DNA of 64,000 nt from Candidatus Saccharibacteria bacterium UBA1944. Its GTDB lineage: Bacteria > Patescibacteriota > Saccharimonadia > Saccharimonadales > Saccharimonadaceae. The notes under the pieces were generated by a model that saw only the letters and a list, made by a program, of their open reading frames with translations, did not search any database and was not told the DNA's origin. The DNA is taken from assembly GCA_002336935.1 (NCBI GenBank), contig DDEW01000008.1, positions 62,663-126,662 of the forward strand, written 5' to 3'. Both the position numbers and the translations under genes were made by a program. Positions 8,298 through 18,519 of the stretch are shown one piece after another (positions within the stretch are counted from its first letter, which is position 1; each line of letters begins with the position of its first letter).

Positions 8298-10502
8298 ATG
8301 AGTAGCTTTATCATTGTGTCAAACCGCTTGCCGGTAAGCGTGACTCGCGTGGAGGGAAAACTAGAATTTACCGTTAGCTCAGGTGGCCTTGCTACCGCCA
8401 TGTCATCCCTCGCAATTAAGGATCAGTTATGGATTGGTTGGCCTGGAATCGCTGAAGATAACTTAACTGCTGCAGAAAAAGCCTTAATAACAAAGGAGCT
8501 TCGTAAATACAATTGCCATCCAGTCCATCTTACTTCGCAGCAGGTTGCCGAGTTTTATGAAGGATACTCTAACGACACATTGTGGCCAATCTTCCACTAC
8601 TTTCAAGCGTATGCCAAATTCAGCCATCACTATTGGGCTGCCTATCGTGCAGTCAATCGCCGATTCCTTAACGCTGTAAAGAAAATGGCGGCACCAGATG
8701 CGACGATTTGGATTCAAGACTATCAACTTATGCTACTACCGGGTTCTGTGCGCAACATTTTGCCAGAAAGCAAAATCGGGTTCTTTTTACATATTCCGTT
8801 TCCGTCATATGAGGTATTCCGCCTCCTCCCTGAACGAAAAGAAATTATTGAAGGACTCATGGGCGCTGACCTTCTCGGGTTTCATATTTATGACTACGCT
8901 CGTCACTTTTTGAGCAGTGCCAACCATATCCTCGGCACTACCAGCGAGAGGGGAGTTATTGAATATCAAGGTCGCCGCGTTCAAGTTGACACGTTTCCCA
9001 TTGGTATTGATTACGAAAAGTTTCGCAAAACGCTCAACGAAAAAAAGACGAAAGCCGAAATTGACCGCTTGTCTGATCGCTATAAAAATCAGCAACTCCT
9101 ACTGTCGGTGGACCGCCTAGACTATTCAAAAGGTATTATGCGGCGGCTTGAAGCATTCGAGCTGTTCCTAAACGAGCACCCTGAGTACATGAAAAAAGTG
9201 ACGATGCTCATTATTGCAGTACCGTCTCGTACAGAAGTTGAAACATACAAAAATCTCCGCGATGAAATCGAGCAAACAGTCAGTCGCATTAACGGTATGT
9301 ATAGTACAGTGGATTGGTCGCCAATTTCTTATCAATTCCAGGGCCTTCCTTTTAACGATATTGTAGCCCTATACGCCAAAGCCGACGTAGCGCTAGTGAC
9401 ACCGCTCCGCGATGGCATGAATTTGGTTGCAAAAGAATATGTTGCGAGCAAGCGTGGCCGAAAAGGCGTTTTGATTCTCAGCGAAATGGCTGGGGCAGCT
9501 GACGAATTGCATGAATCGCTATTCGTTAACCCTAACGACATACGCCAACTCGCCACCACCATTCACCAAGCGCTAACAATGAGCAAAAAAGAGCAAATCC
9601 GTCGGCTGCGCACCATGCAAACTCGATTGAGCGACTATACTGTGCAACGCTGGGGGCAAGACTTCCTGGATGAGCTCGCGAATGCGCATCGTTCACATCG
9701 TGGCGCACTATCTAAGCGGCTTTCCGCAACCGCCATCGATACGATGCTAGAAAGCTACTCTCAGGCAAAATCTCGACTGCTCCTCCTCGATTACGACGGC
9801 ACACTTCACGGCTTTAGTAACAGTATTTCAGCAAGCTCAGTTCGGCCCTCTCAGCGGCTTAAGCAGCAGCTTAAGCGTATTAGTCAACAGCCAAACACAA
9901 AGGTGTGTATTGTGAGTGGTCGCCCACGAAAAACACTGGATGAATGGTTTAACGATGTACCGAAACTACTCCTTGTCGCTGAGCATGGCGCCTGGATGCG
10001 CAAAGGCGATACATGGCAACAAAATACTGATCATATCGACATGTCTGAAGTAGAAAAACTCATGCGAAGCTACGCCTCGCGTACACCCGGATCAATTGTA
10101 GAAGCAAAAGATTTTGCCACCGTTTGGCACTATCGACGAGTGAATCCCGAGCTCGCTTTTATTCGCAACGCAAACCTTAAACGCCAACTGACACAACTTG
10201 TGGAAGGAACCGATCTTGGGGTGTATAGCGGTAATAAAATCATTGAAGTAAAGCCCCAAATGATTCATAAAGGTGAGATAGCGAAGTATCTTGAAGTTGA
10301 GTATCCGAGCGAATTTGTATTTTGTGCGGGCGACGACTATACCGATGAGCACATGTTTGAAGCATTGCCAAAAAATGCTCATACAGTAAAAGTTGGGTTT
10401 GGCAGTACCCATGCTGCTCACCAAGTAGGGAGGCTCGAGCGTGTGCTGGGCATCATTGAAAAAATGAGCACAGCACCAATTGCCGCCAACCGAAAACGTT
10501 AG
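8298..10502 (+). CDS. Bifunctional trehalose-6-phosphate synthase/phosphatase
   Basis: A 734-residue fusion. Residues 1-470 are a GT20 (OtsA-type) synthase joining UDP-glucose to glucose-6-phosphate; the segments VSNRLPVSV near the N-terminus and DGMNLVAKEY near residue 370 are typical. Residues 490-730 are a HAD (OtsB-type) phosphatase with the nucleophile motif DYDGTL and a late GDDYTDE motif. One polypeptide can therefore make trehalose, a stress protectant, from two phosphosugars. TATACT (8282-8287) ends 10 nt before the ATG, suggesting a leaderless mRNA. The stop overlaps the convergent nitronate monooxygenase gene by 4 bases. Confidence 0.93.
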   Translation: MSSFIIVSNRLPVSVTRVEGKLEFTVSSGGLATAMSSLAIKDQLWIGWPGIAEDNLTAAEKALITKELRKYNCHPVHLTSQQVAEFYEGYSNDTLWPIFHYFQAYAKFSHHYWAAYRAVNRRFLNAVKKMAAPDATIWIQDYQLMLLPGSVRNILPESKIGFFLHIPFPSYEVFRLLPERKEIIEGLMGADLLGFHIYDYARHFLSSANHILGTTSERGVIEYQGRRVQVDTFPIGIDYEKFRKTLNEKKTKAEIDRLSDRYKNQQLLLSVDRLDYSKGIMRRLEAFELFLNEHPEYMKKVTMLIIAVPSRTEVETYKNLRDEIEQTVSRINGMYSTVDWSPISYQFQGLPFNDIVALYAKADVALVTPLRDGMNLVAKEYVASKRGRKGVLILSEMAGAADELHESLFVNPNDIRQLATTIHQALTMSKKEQIRRLRTMQTRLSDYTVQRWGQDFLDELANAHRSHRGALSKRLSATAIDTMLESYSQAKSRLLLLDYDGTLHGFSNSISASSVRPSQRLKQQLKRISQQPNTKVCIVSGRPRKTLDEWFNDVPKLLLVAEHGAWMRKGDTWQQNTDHIDMSEVEKLMRSYASRTPGSIVEAKDFATVWHYRRVNPELAFIRNANLKRQLTQLVEGTDLGVYSGNKIIEVKPQMIHKGEIAKYLEVEYPSEFVFCAGDDYTDEHMFEALPKNAHTVKVGFGSTHAAHQVGRLERVLGIIEKMSTAPIAANRKR

Positions 10503-11941
10503 TCAATATATTTCATGACGGTTTCAGCGGTAATAGGTCGGCCGTATTGCGCAACAATATCACGAATGTCGTCAGGAGCAGTAGCGCCGAGGGTAACTAA
10601 GCTCACGTCTCTTTCTCCAGTTTGCGAATTGATTTGTCCTTTACCGCTAGAGGCAAACAGTACTCGGCACAAGCAGCGTGCACCCATTACTTTTGCTACC
10701 GCCTTGGGCCCACGGAATTTGGGCAATGCTTTTTCAACAGTATCGGCAGCGCACCGATATTCAACAACACCATCGGCATTTTCGAATGGGGTATGCAGCA
10801 CCGAAAGCGGACATTCACGGCTCATGAGACCTTCTGTTTTTGGATCAACCGCGGTGAGCGGAATGTTGGCAGTTCTAAATGGATAGCCCGTTGGAGAAAC
10901 TTCGGTGTCGTCAGTAATTTCAAGCCTATCTTGAAGCGCAAGACTTATTGCTTTGCCGCGCTCAGCCGGTGCCATGCCTGACTCACGGCTTACAGCAAAT
11001 AAACTACCTACCTGGATGCCAGCAGCCCCTAATTCAACAGCTCGCTTGAGGCCCATACGTGCAACACCACCAGCCAAGATAATCGGTGCATCAAGCGCAA
11101 TGAATGCCTCAATAGGATCTTCCTTGATGCGCTCCGGCATGTTGTGGCCACCAGCTACGCGATCCTCGCGAACAATCACATCAGCTCCGCCATCTAAATA
11201 CGCCTGCGCACCGCCAATCGTGCCAGCAATCGCCCAAAATTCTGGCCTACTCTTAGGCTGACCCCCATATGGGGCGGGATCAAAATGTACGGCTGCATTT
11301 TTGTGCGGAGAGCCTGGCTGGGCGTAGTCAACTTTCACCTCATAATCAACTGGGTTACCATTATAAAGCGCCTCGATTACATCAGGCACATCGGTGCGCA
11401 CACCAGCTCCTCGCACCGTATACTCGGCACCGGCAAGCATTGCACCATACAAAGCGGCCGACATAGGCATAGGGATTTTTCCTAGTCCATTAACACCAAG
11501 AATGCCATTGCCCTGGCTGATGCGTCGGGCGGTGACAACCTGCTCAAATACATCAAGCACAGTGAGCATTTCTACTTCTGCAACGCCAAGCCCTGTAACA
11601 AGTTTGTTTTCAAGAAAATACTTAGGTACGGGGCGGTATTTAAACGCGCGGCGCGTTGGCCGCTTACCATCGGGTAAATAGTATTTTTCATACACATAAT
11701 CAACCATATTCTGGTTGGGGAATTGTGCCAGTGACTCATGAATGTGACCATCGGGGTCACCATCTTGGAGCATTCGCGCAAGGCGAATTGCGCCACCAGT
11801 TTCACTCAGTGTACCTGCACCTCCAAGCCCAGCGACGGTGCCGGCTAAATACTTACTCGATATATCCACACCCATACCACCAAGGACCTTCACACCATCG
11901 GGAAATTGCTGTCGTATGATACTCTCGTGTTTTCGCGCCAA
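10499..11941 (-). CDS. Nitronate monooxygenase-like FMN enzyme
   Basis: A 480-residue TIM-barrel flavoprotein of the 2-nitropropane dioxygenase/FabK superfamily. The AGGHNMP segment (family FMN site and catalytic His) is followed by an ILAGGVAR phosphate-binding loop and GAAGIQVGSLF. It is longer than typical nitronate monooxygenases (about 320-350 residues), with extra N- and C-terminal parts seen in some related clades. The true substrate is uncertain: nitronate detoxification or an enoyl-reductase-type role are both possible. The start is TTG at 11941, preceded by an AAAGGTAG Shine-Dalgarno-like stretch; no better ATG is available. Confidence 0.8.
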   Translation of the reverse strand: MARKHESIIRQQFPDGVKVLGGMGVDISSKYLAGTVAGLGGAGTLSETGGAIRLARMLQDGDPDGHIHESLAQFPNQNMVDYVYEKYYLPDGKRPTRRAFKYRPVPKYFLENKLVTGLGVAEVEMLTVLDVFEQVVTARRISQGNGILGVNGLGKIPMPMSAALYGAMLAGAEYTVRGAGVRTDVPDVIEALYNGNPVDYEVKVDYAQPGSPHKNAAVHFDPAPYGGQPKSRPEFWAIAGTIGGAQAYLDGGADVIVREDRVAGGHNMPERIKEDPIEAFIALDAPIILAGGVARMGLKRAVELGAAGIQVGSLFAVSRESGMAPAERGKAISLALQDRLEITDDTEVSPTGYPFRTANIPLTAVDPKTEGLMSRECPLSVLHTPFENADGVVEYRCAADTVEKALPKFRGPKAVAKVMGARCLCRVLFASSGKGQINSQTGERDVSLVTLGATAPDDIRDIVAQYGRPITAETVMKYID

Positions 11942-12008
11942 AATAAACTACCTTTACACAATTAATAACTTATTGCCCTCTATTGTAATACTACTAGCCG
12001 CAATCAAC

Positions 12009-12040
12009 AAAAAAGCCCCTTTGCATTAGGGGACTTTTTT
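12009..12040 (-). terminator. Rho-independent terminator after the small membrane protein gene
   Basis: A CCCC/GGGG stem flanked by A-run and T-run on both strands, with a 9-base loop. It lies just past the stop at 12053 of the minus-strand gene and could work in both directions. Confidence 0.8.
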
Positions 12041-12052
12041 GTGAATGCTTTT

Positions 12053-12268
12053 TTAATCGTCGTCATCAACATCAAAATCAAGCAAGACAAAGCCATAGGC
12101 AACCATTGCAGCAACAGCCATATAGTAGGCAACCCTATCGCTAATATAGCCATTCATTACTAAGAACGCTGACACCACAACAAGCAGCAAGCCCGCCCAA
12201 ATAAGTACGGTGCGTACAATATTACCTGATTTCTGCACGGGTGGTCTTTGTAACCGTTTCTTTACCAT
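12053..12268 (-). CDS. Small two-helix membrane protein
   Basis: A 71-residue protein with a basic N-terminus, two predicted transmembrane segments (about 17-38 and 44-62) and an acidic tail ending in DVDDDD. No known family is recognised. Unlike many neighbours it has a real Shine-Dalgarno site, GGAGG, 4-5 nt before the ATG. A strong terminator follows, so it is probably a single-gene transcript. Confidence 0.65.
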   Translation of the reverse strand: MVKKRLQRPPVQKSGNIVRTVLIWAGLLLVVVSAFLVMNGYISDRVAYYMAVAAMVAYGFVLLDFDVDDDD

Positions 12269-12342
12269 ATCGCCTCCATATTAGCGTTATATATGTAGTG
12301 TAGGTCAGTAGATGAGGGATAGCAATACTCTACCCCTTGTGC

Positions 12343-12348
12343 TATACT
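12343..12348 (+). promoter_or_regulatory. -10 box for tRNA-Gln
   Basis: TATACT lies 25 nt before the tRNA start, leaving a short 5' leader. The -35 region is weak. Confidence 0.5.
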
Positions 12349-12373
12349 TACTTTTGCATATTTTGCGCAACAA

Positions 12374-12448
12374 TGGGGTGTGGCCAAGTGGTAAGGCACC
12401 AGGTTTTGGTCCTGGCATTCGGGGGTTCGAGTCCCTCCACCCCAGCCA
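12374..12448 (+). tRNA. tRNA-Gln (anticodon TTG)
   Basis: A complete 75-nt cloverleaf. The acceptor stem is TGGGGTG/CACCCCA with the U1-A72 pair typical of tRNA-Gln. The anticodon stem is CCAGG/CCTGG around loop TTTTGGT, giving anticodon TTG. The T-arm is regular and the 3' CCA is encoded. Decodes CAA (and CAG by wobble). A strong terminator follows 20 nt downstream. Confidence 0.97.
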
Positions 12449-12467
12449 AATTAGTTTTAACTATTTT

Positions 12468-12502
12468 AACCAAACCACGACCCCTGTCGTGGTTTGGTTT
12501 TT
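12468..12502 (+). terminator. Terminator of the tRNA-Gln transcript
   Basis: A perfect 14-bp stem (12468-12481 with 12486-12499), 4-base loop, then a T-run. The rest of 12269-12567 holds only the tRNA, its promoter and this hairpin; no protein gene is seen there. Confidence 0.9.
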
Positions 12503-12567
12503 ATGTTACCCCTGGTTTGGTTGTGTTCTATACGGCCTCGAATATGAAAGAGTATTTATATCATGGA

Positions 12568-15500
12568 CTATTCTTTAACTACGAAACTTGAATCAACAAA
12601 ATGCATAGTATCTAGTTCGGTCTTTGTTTCTGGCAATATGTAAACAATGACACTATTGCCGAAGAAGTCTTTGATCGTATCTCCATCATTGGCAAACAAC
12701 TTGTTTTCTTTCATCATCTTTGCTTCAGCGTATCCGACATAGACAGGGTAGTACGTTGTGTCACCGACTGTTGCAGGTGCCGTTGAGCTTATCTCGTCAT
12801 TAAGCTTATCGGGGGCCAAGCTTTCTATGAAGTAGAACAGCTTGGTACTTCCGTTAGCTTCATCGACAACTTGTAAGCGAGCGGCATTTTCAATATCCTT
12901 GAATGAATCTGGTGACAAGAAATGGTATGAATCAGCTAGGGTACCAGTTGGCTTCAATATACCTTGTATTGTCACGTCTTTTGCACCGAAGAAATCGGGG
13001 AGTGTATCTCCAACGTTCTTGAACAGGCCTTCTTCTTTCATCATTTTGGCTTCACTGCTTCCTATGATGACACTTTGGCCATTAAGCTCACTAGTTCCGC
13101 TTTCGATCTGCAGTGAGCCGAGCAGTGATGACAACGATGCAAAGAGCTTAGGCGTTCCATCTTCACTAAAGGCAACGATATTTTCGCTGTCGGCAATAGT
13201 GGCATTTATAGACTTCTGACTTGCGATAGAAACAGTTGCACTATTCGCTGACATTGCCCCCTGCGCATCCATTTGTGAACTAAGCTTCGCAAATGTTATA
13301 AACAAGCCAGTGAACAGTATGGCCATTACTATTGGAGCAACGGCGGAAATCCAGTTTCGTTTACCCGGGCGATAGGTGCGCAACGTCAATGAGTTTGTTA
13401 CGACCGAGATTGAGCTTAGCGCCATTGCAATTCCGGCGAGCTCGGGCCTTAATACTAGCCCTGCAAACGCAAATACTCGGGCAGCGATTGGGATACCAGC
13501 TACGTTGTAGAACAATGCAAAAAACAAATTTTGACGGATTTTACTGACGGTAGCCTTGGAGATCTGAATCGCTTCTACGACATCACGCAGGTCATTTTTG
13601 ATGATGACAATGCCGCCGGCTTCCATGGCGACATCGGTGCCATTCCCCATAGCGATACCTAAGTCAGCTTGAGCAAGCGCGGGTGCATCGTTTATGCCAT
13701 CGCCTACCATCGCAACAATTTTACCTGTTTGCTGAATACGTACTATGTTTGCGGCCTTGTCTTCGGGCAATACTTCAGCAAGGACATTAGTGATGCCTAC
13801 CTGGGCAGCAATAGCCTGAGCAGTTCGTTCATTATCACCCGTGATCATCCAAGTCTCTATGCCTCGAGCATGTAGAGCATCAATAGCTGCTTTAGAAGTT
13901 GCTTTAACTGTATCTGCAACAGCAATGACGCCCACAATTTCTGTTTCTATGGCGAGTATCATAGCAGTCTTACCGCCTGTTTCAAGCCGTTCGATTTTCT
14001 TTTCTAAACGCTCCAGCGTAAGCCCGAGCTTGTCAGTCACCAGTCGACGATTACCGAAATAGTACCATTTATCATTGAGCTGTGCCTTTACACCATGCCC
14101 AGGAATAGCTTCGAATCCAGTGGTTTCGATGAGCGTAACGCCCTCTTCCTCTGCGTGACGATAGATTGCTTCTGCGAGTGGATGCTCGCTGGCTTTCTCT
14201 ATGCTTGCGGCAATCTGGAGTACATCGTCGTCGTCAAATGCGCCGAGCGCAATGATATCGGTTACTTCAGGTTTGCCATTTGTTAGCGTGCCTGTTTTGT
14301 CGAAAACTATCGCATTTACTTTACACGCGATTTCTAATGGTTCGCCACCTTTGATAAGGATGCCGTTCTCGGCAGCCTTACCTGTTCCTACCATTAGGGC
14401 AGTTGGTGTTGCTAGCCCCAGTGCACATGGACAGGCGATGACGATCACTGCTGTAAACGCCATGACTGCATAAGCAAATGTCGCTCCAAGTAGAAAGTAC
14501 CACACTACGAAGGTTAGGATTGCAATGCCGATGACTGCTGGAACAAACCATGACGAAATCCGGTCAGCAAATGCCTGTATAGGAGCCTTAGACCCCTGCG
14601 CATCTTCGATTAGGCGAATAATCCGAGACAGGGTCGTTTCACTACCTACGCGGGTTGCTGTGAATTCGAAGCTTCCTGTTTTATTAATCGTCGCCCCGAC
14701 TACAGTATTTCCGAGCGTTTTTTCAACTGGCAAACTTTCACCAGTAATCATCGATTCGTCAACAGCAGATGAGCCTTTAGATATTACGCCATCAACAGGA
14801 ATTTTTTCACCAGGGCGAACAAGGATCGTATCGCCATTTAATACTCGGTCGATAGGGATATCAGTGGTCACGCCGTCACGTATAACGCGCGCAGTTTTGG
14901 CCTGCATACCCATCAACTTTTTGATGGCATCTGATGTTTTATTTTTAGCCCGGGCTTCAAGCCACTTGCCCAAGATAACGAAAGTTATCAGAAATGCAGC
15001 GGTCTCAAAGTACTGCTCGGGAATTTTTTCACCATTTAGTCCAATCAGTGACTGGTTCGTCACCGCATAGATCATGAAGTAGATTAAGCTATAGAAAAAT
15101 GCTGTCGAAGTACCGATGGCAATAAGACTATCCATGTTAAACGTTTTCATCTTAAAACCAGACCACATACCTTTATAGAATCCGGCGCCGATTATGAACT
15201 GGATTGGAAGCGTCAAGATAAGTGATACGATAGCGAAGTATGGTGGCAGTGTTTGGCCACCAGGCAGGGACGGAAAGAAATCAAGCAACATGAAGTAGAG
15301 CATTGGTAAACTCAGAACCATGCTGACGAGAAACTTATTGCGAAGGCTGGTTATTGCATGCGCTCGGTTCATTTTCTCTTTTTCTTCGGCCTCTTCGCTA
15401 TCAAGCATCTCGGCGCGATACCCAGCCTTTTTAACAGCATCGAGGAGTGCAGCGGATTGTACCGAACCATCGCTGTTTACGAGCGCTTTTTCTGCAGCAA

Positions 15501-16170
15501 AATTGACATTTGCCTTGGATACACCGGGAACTTTAGACAACTGCTTCTCTATAATTCCTGCACACGACGAACAATGCATGCCGTAAATTGCCAATCTTGA
15601 TGTTGCAGATTCTTGGGTGACTGGCTGTGGCAATTGTGCAGGAGCGGAAGAATGTGGGACGATATCAGCTTTATTCTTTGGCATAAAGATCGATGATAGA
15701 GCCTGCACGATACTCGTGGCAGCCACCGCTTGCTTAGACTGTGCACTTTCATCCACTACCTGTTCCTTTCCATCGATCGTAATAGACTTCGTATCACTCA
15801 TTTTTCCGGTAAAAACTGGTTTACCGTTAGCATCAAGAGAAACGGTGCCATCAGCAACGGTTTGTAGCTCAACTTTCACATGCTGTGGATGCTTAGGTGC
15901 AGGGACTGTCGTCTCTGTGGGCGCTAAAGCCGACGTGTTTGTCGAAAGGGATTGATCGCTGACGACAGAGGCATCATATCCCGCTGTTTTTACGGCAGAG
16001 AGGATATCCTCCTCACTCACGACTTCATCGTCAAACATCACTTCGCCGCCCTTATCGGCGGTAGTTATGGTGGAGTGGTGAATACCCGGTAAGTCTTCTA
16101 GCTCCGAAGCTATGAGCTTTTCGCACGATTCACAGTGCATCTTAGGAACTGATAGTTGTATTGTTTTCAT
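12568..16170 (-). CDS. copA: Copper-translocating P1B-type ATPase with extra N- and C-terminal domains
   Basis: Exports Cu+ using ATP. At 1200 residues it is far longer than usual CopA (about 750-830). Residues 1-70 are an HMA domain with the metal motif MHCESC; a linker follows; a second HMA domain near 190-260 has MHCSSC. The core has CPC in M6 ([13 protein letters not shown]), TGES, DKTGTLT and [10 protein letters not shown]. After the last membrane helix come about 250 extra residues with a duplicated module: AEAKMMKE followed by GLF or KLF, then NVGDT or NDGDT, then DFFG. This tail should be outside the membrane and is not a known CopA part. The start lies 2 nt after the CopZ-like gene, so the two are cotranscribed. 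Confidence 0.93.
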   Translation of the reverse strand: MKTIQLSVPKMHCESCEKLIASELEDLPGIHHSTITTADKGGEVMFDDEVVSEEDILSAVKTAGYDASVVSDQSLSTNTSALAPTETTVPAPKHPQHVKVELQTVADGTVSLDANGKPVFTGKMSDTKSITIDGKEQVVDESAQSKQAVAATSIVQALSSIFMPKNKADIVPHSSAPAQLPQPVTQESATSRLAIYGMHCSSCAGIIEKQLSKVPGVSKANVNFAAEKALVNSDGSVQSAALLDAVKKAGYRAEMLDSEEAEEKEKMNRAHAITSLRNKFLVSMVLSLPMLYFMLLDFFPSLPGGQTLPPYFAIVSLILTLPIQFIIGAGFYKGMWSGFKMKTFNMDSLIAIGTSTAFFYSLIYFMIYAVTNQSLIGLNGEKIPEQYFETAAFLITFVILGKWLEARAKNKTSDAIKKLMGMQAKTARVIRDGVTTDIPIDRVLNGDTILVRPGEKIPVDGVISKGSSAVDESMITGESLPVEKTLGNTVVGATINKTGSFEFTATRVGSETTLSRIIRLIEDAQGSKAPIQAFADRISSWFVPAVIGIAILTFVVWYFLLGATFAYAVMAFTAVIVIACPCALGLATPTALMVGTGKAAENGILIKGGEPLEIACKVNAIVFDKTGTLTNGKPEVTDIIALGAFDDDDVLQIAASIEKASEHPLAEAIYRHAEEEGVTLIETTGFEAIPGHGVKAQLNDKWYYFGNRRLVTDKLGLTLERLEKKIERLETGGKTAMILAIETEIVGVIAVADTVKATSKAAIDALHARGIETWMITGDNERTAQAIAAQVGITNVLAEVLPEDKAANIVRIQQTGKIVAMVGDGINDAPALAQADLGIAMGNGTDVAMEAGGIVIIKNDLRDVVEAIQISKATVSKIRQNLFFALFYNVAGIPIAARVFAFAGLVLRPELAGIAMALSSISVVTNSLTLRTYRPGKRNWISAVAPIVMAILFTGLFITFAKLSSQMDAQGAMSANSATVSIASQKSINATIADSENIVAFSEDGTPKLFASLSSLLGSLQIESGTSELNGQSVIIGSSEAKMMKEEGLFKNVGDTLPDFFGAKDVTIQGILKPTGTLADSYHFLSPDSFKDIENAARLQVVDEANGSTKLFYFIESLAPDKLNDEISSTAPATVGDTTYYPVYVGYAEAKMMKENKLFANDGDTIKDFFGNSVIVYILPETKTELDTMHFVDSSFVVKE

Positions 16171-16172
16171 AA

Positions 16173-16382
16173 TTATTTATCCTTAGCTCGATAATTACTA
16201 TCGCCAAAAGCAGTGTTAATTTCTTGGGCGGTGATAAGCCGTTCGGCTTCAACATGTGCCGTTTTGGATTCTAGATTTACCTGCGCATCAAGCACGCCGT
16301 CAATATTCTTTATTCGTTTTGTCGTCAATTTTGTGCATGCTTCGCAGGTCATACCGTTGATTGTGAATGTTTGAGTCATCAT
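16173..16382 (-). CDS. HMA-domain copper chaperone, CopZ-like
   Basis: A 69-residue protein that is a single HMA domain with the Cu+-binding motif MTCEAC (residues 11-16). It should hand copper to the HMA domains of the adjacent ATPase. An AAAGGA Shine-Dalgarno site precedes the first of two consecutive ATG codons by about 6 nt. The gene sits between the HMA/TauE-like gene and copA in one minus-strand operon. Confidence 0.9.
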   Translation of the reverse strand: MMTQTFTINGMTCEACTKLTTKRIKNIDGVLDAQVNLESKTAHVEAERLITAQEINTAFGDSNYRAKDK

Positions 16383-16392
16383 GTTACGTCCT

Positions 16393-17820
16393 TTACTCCG
16401 TCACCGTTATTGTTCCGCGTGGTATGCCCATCGCACAGGCAATCGTGTACGTACCTGCTTTGCTAGCGGTAAATGTTAGTTCTATTTTCTTACCCTTCTT
16501 TAGATACTGTGGGCCATCGTCAAGACCTATGATCATGATCGTACTCATACAGCCTTGGCCATCTTCATTCACATCAACCACAAGGGTTGTTTTTTGGCCT
16601 ACTTTGGCTGTAAATGTGCTCGGTACAATATCTTCTTTCAGTTTAAATGTCGTATTTAAGATTACTGAACCTTCTGAAGATTGTTGATGTACCGCAGTAT
16701 TCACCATCGGCTTCGAGCTATCGAGGAATCTATTGAGCCCAGCAAGGGTAAAACCGTTCGTAAAATTAATCAGTGCCATCGCAACAACTATGACACCGAC
16801 AATGCGGAAAAACCGTTGAGCAAAGGCCCCCTTAACTACCGACGTAAGACCTCCGAGCGTTAGTAGTCCCGGAGTCGTACCAATCGCGAATGCCCCCATA
16901 ATTACCGCTGCCTGTAGAGGATTTCCAGTGCTAACAGCGAGTAATTGCATGGCTTGTGTGAACCCACATGGCAGGAAGAACGTTGCTGCGCCCATGACGA
17001 ACGCGTTCTTATGGCTATACTCTCGTTCTTTGCGAGAATTGATACCGATTCTTTTGGCTAGTCCACTCGGCAGTGTCAGCCCACGAGTAATTCGCGGGAA
17101 TATTTCGGTAAGTTGTAATCCTAGTACTAACATGACGGCACCGACCGCAATTGTTAACAGGCCGAGCAAGGAACCCTTGAGGGCAAACGCCGAGCCAATT
17201 GCACCCATAATTGCACCAAATGCTATGAAAGAGACTATCCGACCAGCATTAAAAAATAGATGAGGTCGAAATTTCTGCAACGCCGTCTCGGTTGGGTGGT
17301 TTTCGGCATATTTCGAGGCGACACTTATAACAAGGCCTCCAATCAGTGCCATACACGTCGAAAAGCCTGCGGTTAGTCCTACTAAAAGCGCCATCGTCCC
17401 CGTGCTACTACTATTTGACATAGAAGATGTTAACTTATCTATACCGAAAACTTGAAATAGTATATATAAGCCCAGCACGACTATGACACCGATTGCAAAG
17501 TCTTTCCAGACCCGCTCATTCCGCGTAACGAATGGCTTTTGACCATCATCGATTCCAACTTCATATCCTGCCGCTCGTACAGCACCTTCGATGGCTGTGT
17601 CGTCAATAGGCTCTGTACTGGTAATTGTCGCTGAGTTAGTTTTTAGGCTAGCGCTAGCAGTAGACACTCCTTGGATAGACTCCAGCTCCTCAGCTATTAA
17701 TAGCTCGCATGACGCACAGTGCATTCCCTTGATAGGTATTGTTCTTTTGAGCAGGTGCGGTGAGTGGTCATTTTGTTGATTCATGTGTCTATTCCTTCGT
17801 GAAGATTTATGTTCTGTCAT
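16393..17820 (-). CDS. HMA - TauE/SafE-like membrane - cupredoxin-like fusion protein
   Basis: A 475-residue protein. An N-terminal HMA domain carries MHCASC (about residues 34-39). Six or more membrane helices of the sulfite exporter TauE/SafE (DsbD-like) superfamily follow (about 115-350), with the short motif LPCGFTQA. The last ~100 residues resemble a plastocyanin-type cupredoxin, with Cys and Met near EDGQGCMS and CAMG. Similar fusions occur in copper-handling operons. It probably moves copper or electrons across the membrane to an outer copper-binding domain. A second possible start at 17784 also has a Shine-Dalgarno-like GAAGGA. Confidence 0.85.
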   Translation of the reverse strand: MTEHKSSRRNRHMNQQNDHSPHLLKRTIPIKGMHCASCELLIAEELESIQGVSTASASLKTNSATITSTEPIDDTAIEGAVRAAGYEVGIDDGQKPFVTRNERVWKDFAIGVIVVLGLYILFQVFGIDKLTSSMSNSSSTGTMALLVGLTAGFSTCMALIGGLVISVASKYAENHPTETALQKFRPHLFFNAGRIVSFIAFGAIMGAIGSAFALKGSLLGLLTIAVGAVMLVLGLQLTEIFPRITRGLTLPSGLAKRIGINSRKEREYSHKNAFVMGAATFFLPCGFTQAMQLLAVSTGNPLQAAVIMGAFAIGTTPGLLTLGGLTSVVKGAFAQRFFRIVGVIVVAMALINFTNGFTLAGLNRFLDSSKPMVNTAVHQQSSEGSVILNTTFKLKEDIVPSTFTAKVGQKTTLVVDVNEDGQGCMSTIMIIGLDDGPQYLKKGKKIELTFTASKAGTYTIACAMGIPRGTITVTE

Positions 17821-17823
17821 TGC

Positions 17824-18024
17824 TTACACCTTATCCCCGACATATCGTTCAGGGAAGTTATCAAAGTGTTTCTGGCAGCTATTCGAACAAAAATAATAGG
17901 TTGCTCCGAGATACATACTCTGATGCTTAGTTTTTTCTTCAATCACATCCATGCCACATACGACATCTATATTAAGATGCTTACCGTTGTGGTCTAGCTG
18001 ATGATCTGTTTCTAAAAATTCCAT
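17824..18024 (-). CDS. YHS-domain metal-binding protein
   Basis: A 66-residue protein. VVCGM at about residues 21-25 and YFCSNSC near 44-50 are the Cys motifs of YHS/TRASH domains, which bind copper or other soft metals. The start has a good Shine-Dalgarno AAGGAG. It is the second gene of the copper operon, ending 3 nt before the HMA/TauE-like gene. Confidence 0.88.
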   Translation of the reverse strand: MEFLETDHQLDHNGKHLNIDVVCGMDVIEEKTKHQSMYLGATYYFCSNSCQKHFDNFPERYVGDKV

Positions 18025-18072
18025 ATAAACTCCTTCTTTGTTGACTAATAGATCGAATCAAAGAAGGCGGGC

Positions 18073-18432
18073 CTAAATACGAAGGTTGGCTGTCAGAATC
18101 ACAATGTCCGGCGGACGAAATGAAGACGAGCGTATAAGATCCGATTTCTGTTTAGCCGGTTGATCGTATCGCAATTCTGATGGGTTGAAGTAACTAATTT
18201 CGGGCGGAACTGGATTATCATCTTCGTTATCAACTTGATCGAGTTCTTTTATAGGAGTAGCCGTTGGAACTTGATGTTGAGTCATACAGCTAACGATATC
18301 TACTGTAGAGTGACCCATATCTTCCATTGAAGACAAGGCGAACGTTGGGGAACCAGCAAAGCTAGGTATGAGTATAGAGATAGCAACAGCGATCGGTAAA
18401 AGAATTCGGTTAAGGTGTAGTTTATTGAGCAT
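18073..18432 (-). CDS. Secreted small protein heading the copper operon
   Basis: A 119-residue protein with a signal peptide (basic start, hydrophobic core about 10-28, probable cleavage after FALS). The mature part has scattered Met, His and one Cys (MEDMGH, CMTQHQ), which could bind copper; the rest is polar and proline-rich. No family is recognised. It is divergent from the ArsR-type regulator gene and probably shares its control region. Confidence 0.6.
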   Translation of the reverse strand: MLNKLHLNRILLPIAVAISILIPSFAGSPTFALSSMEDMGHSTVDIVSCMTQHQVPTATPIKELDQVDNEDDNPVPPEISYFNPSELRYDQPAKQKSDLIRSSSFRPPDIVILTANLRI

Positions 18433-18487
18433 AGTTTTATATCCTACTCACAAATATACTCCAAACAAATGACATATTCAATAGTGC

Positions 18488-18512
18488 GCATATATGTATA
18501 TTATGCTACACT
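18488..18512. promoter_or_regulatory. Probable ArsR operator and -10 box
   Basis: An imperfect inverted repeat with arms GCATA and TATGC (18488-18506) directly abuts TACACT (18507-18512), the -10 box 7 nt before the regulator start. It lies between divergent copper genes, as expected for an autoregulatory ArsR/SmtB site. Confidence 0.5.
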
Positions 18513-18519
18513 TAGTGAT

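Noticed and set aside
12312..12591. Two open frames of 84-88 codons
   Set aside because: They cover tRNA-Gln and its terminator and have no protein features.
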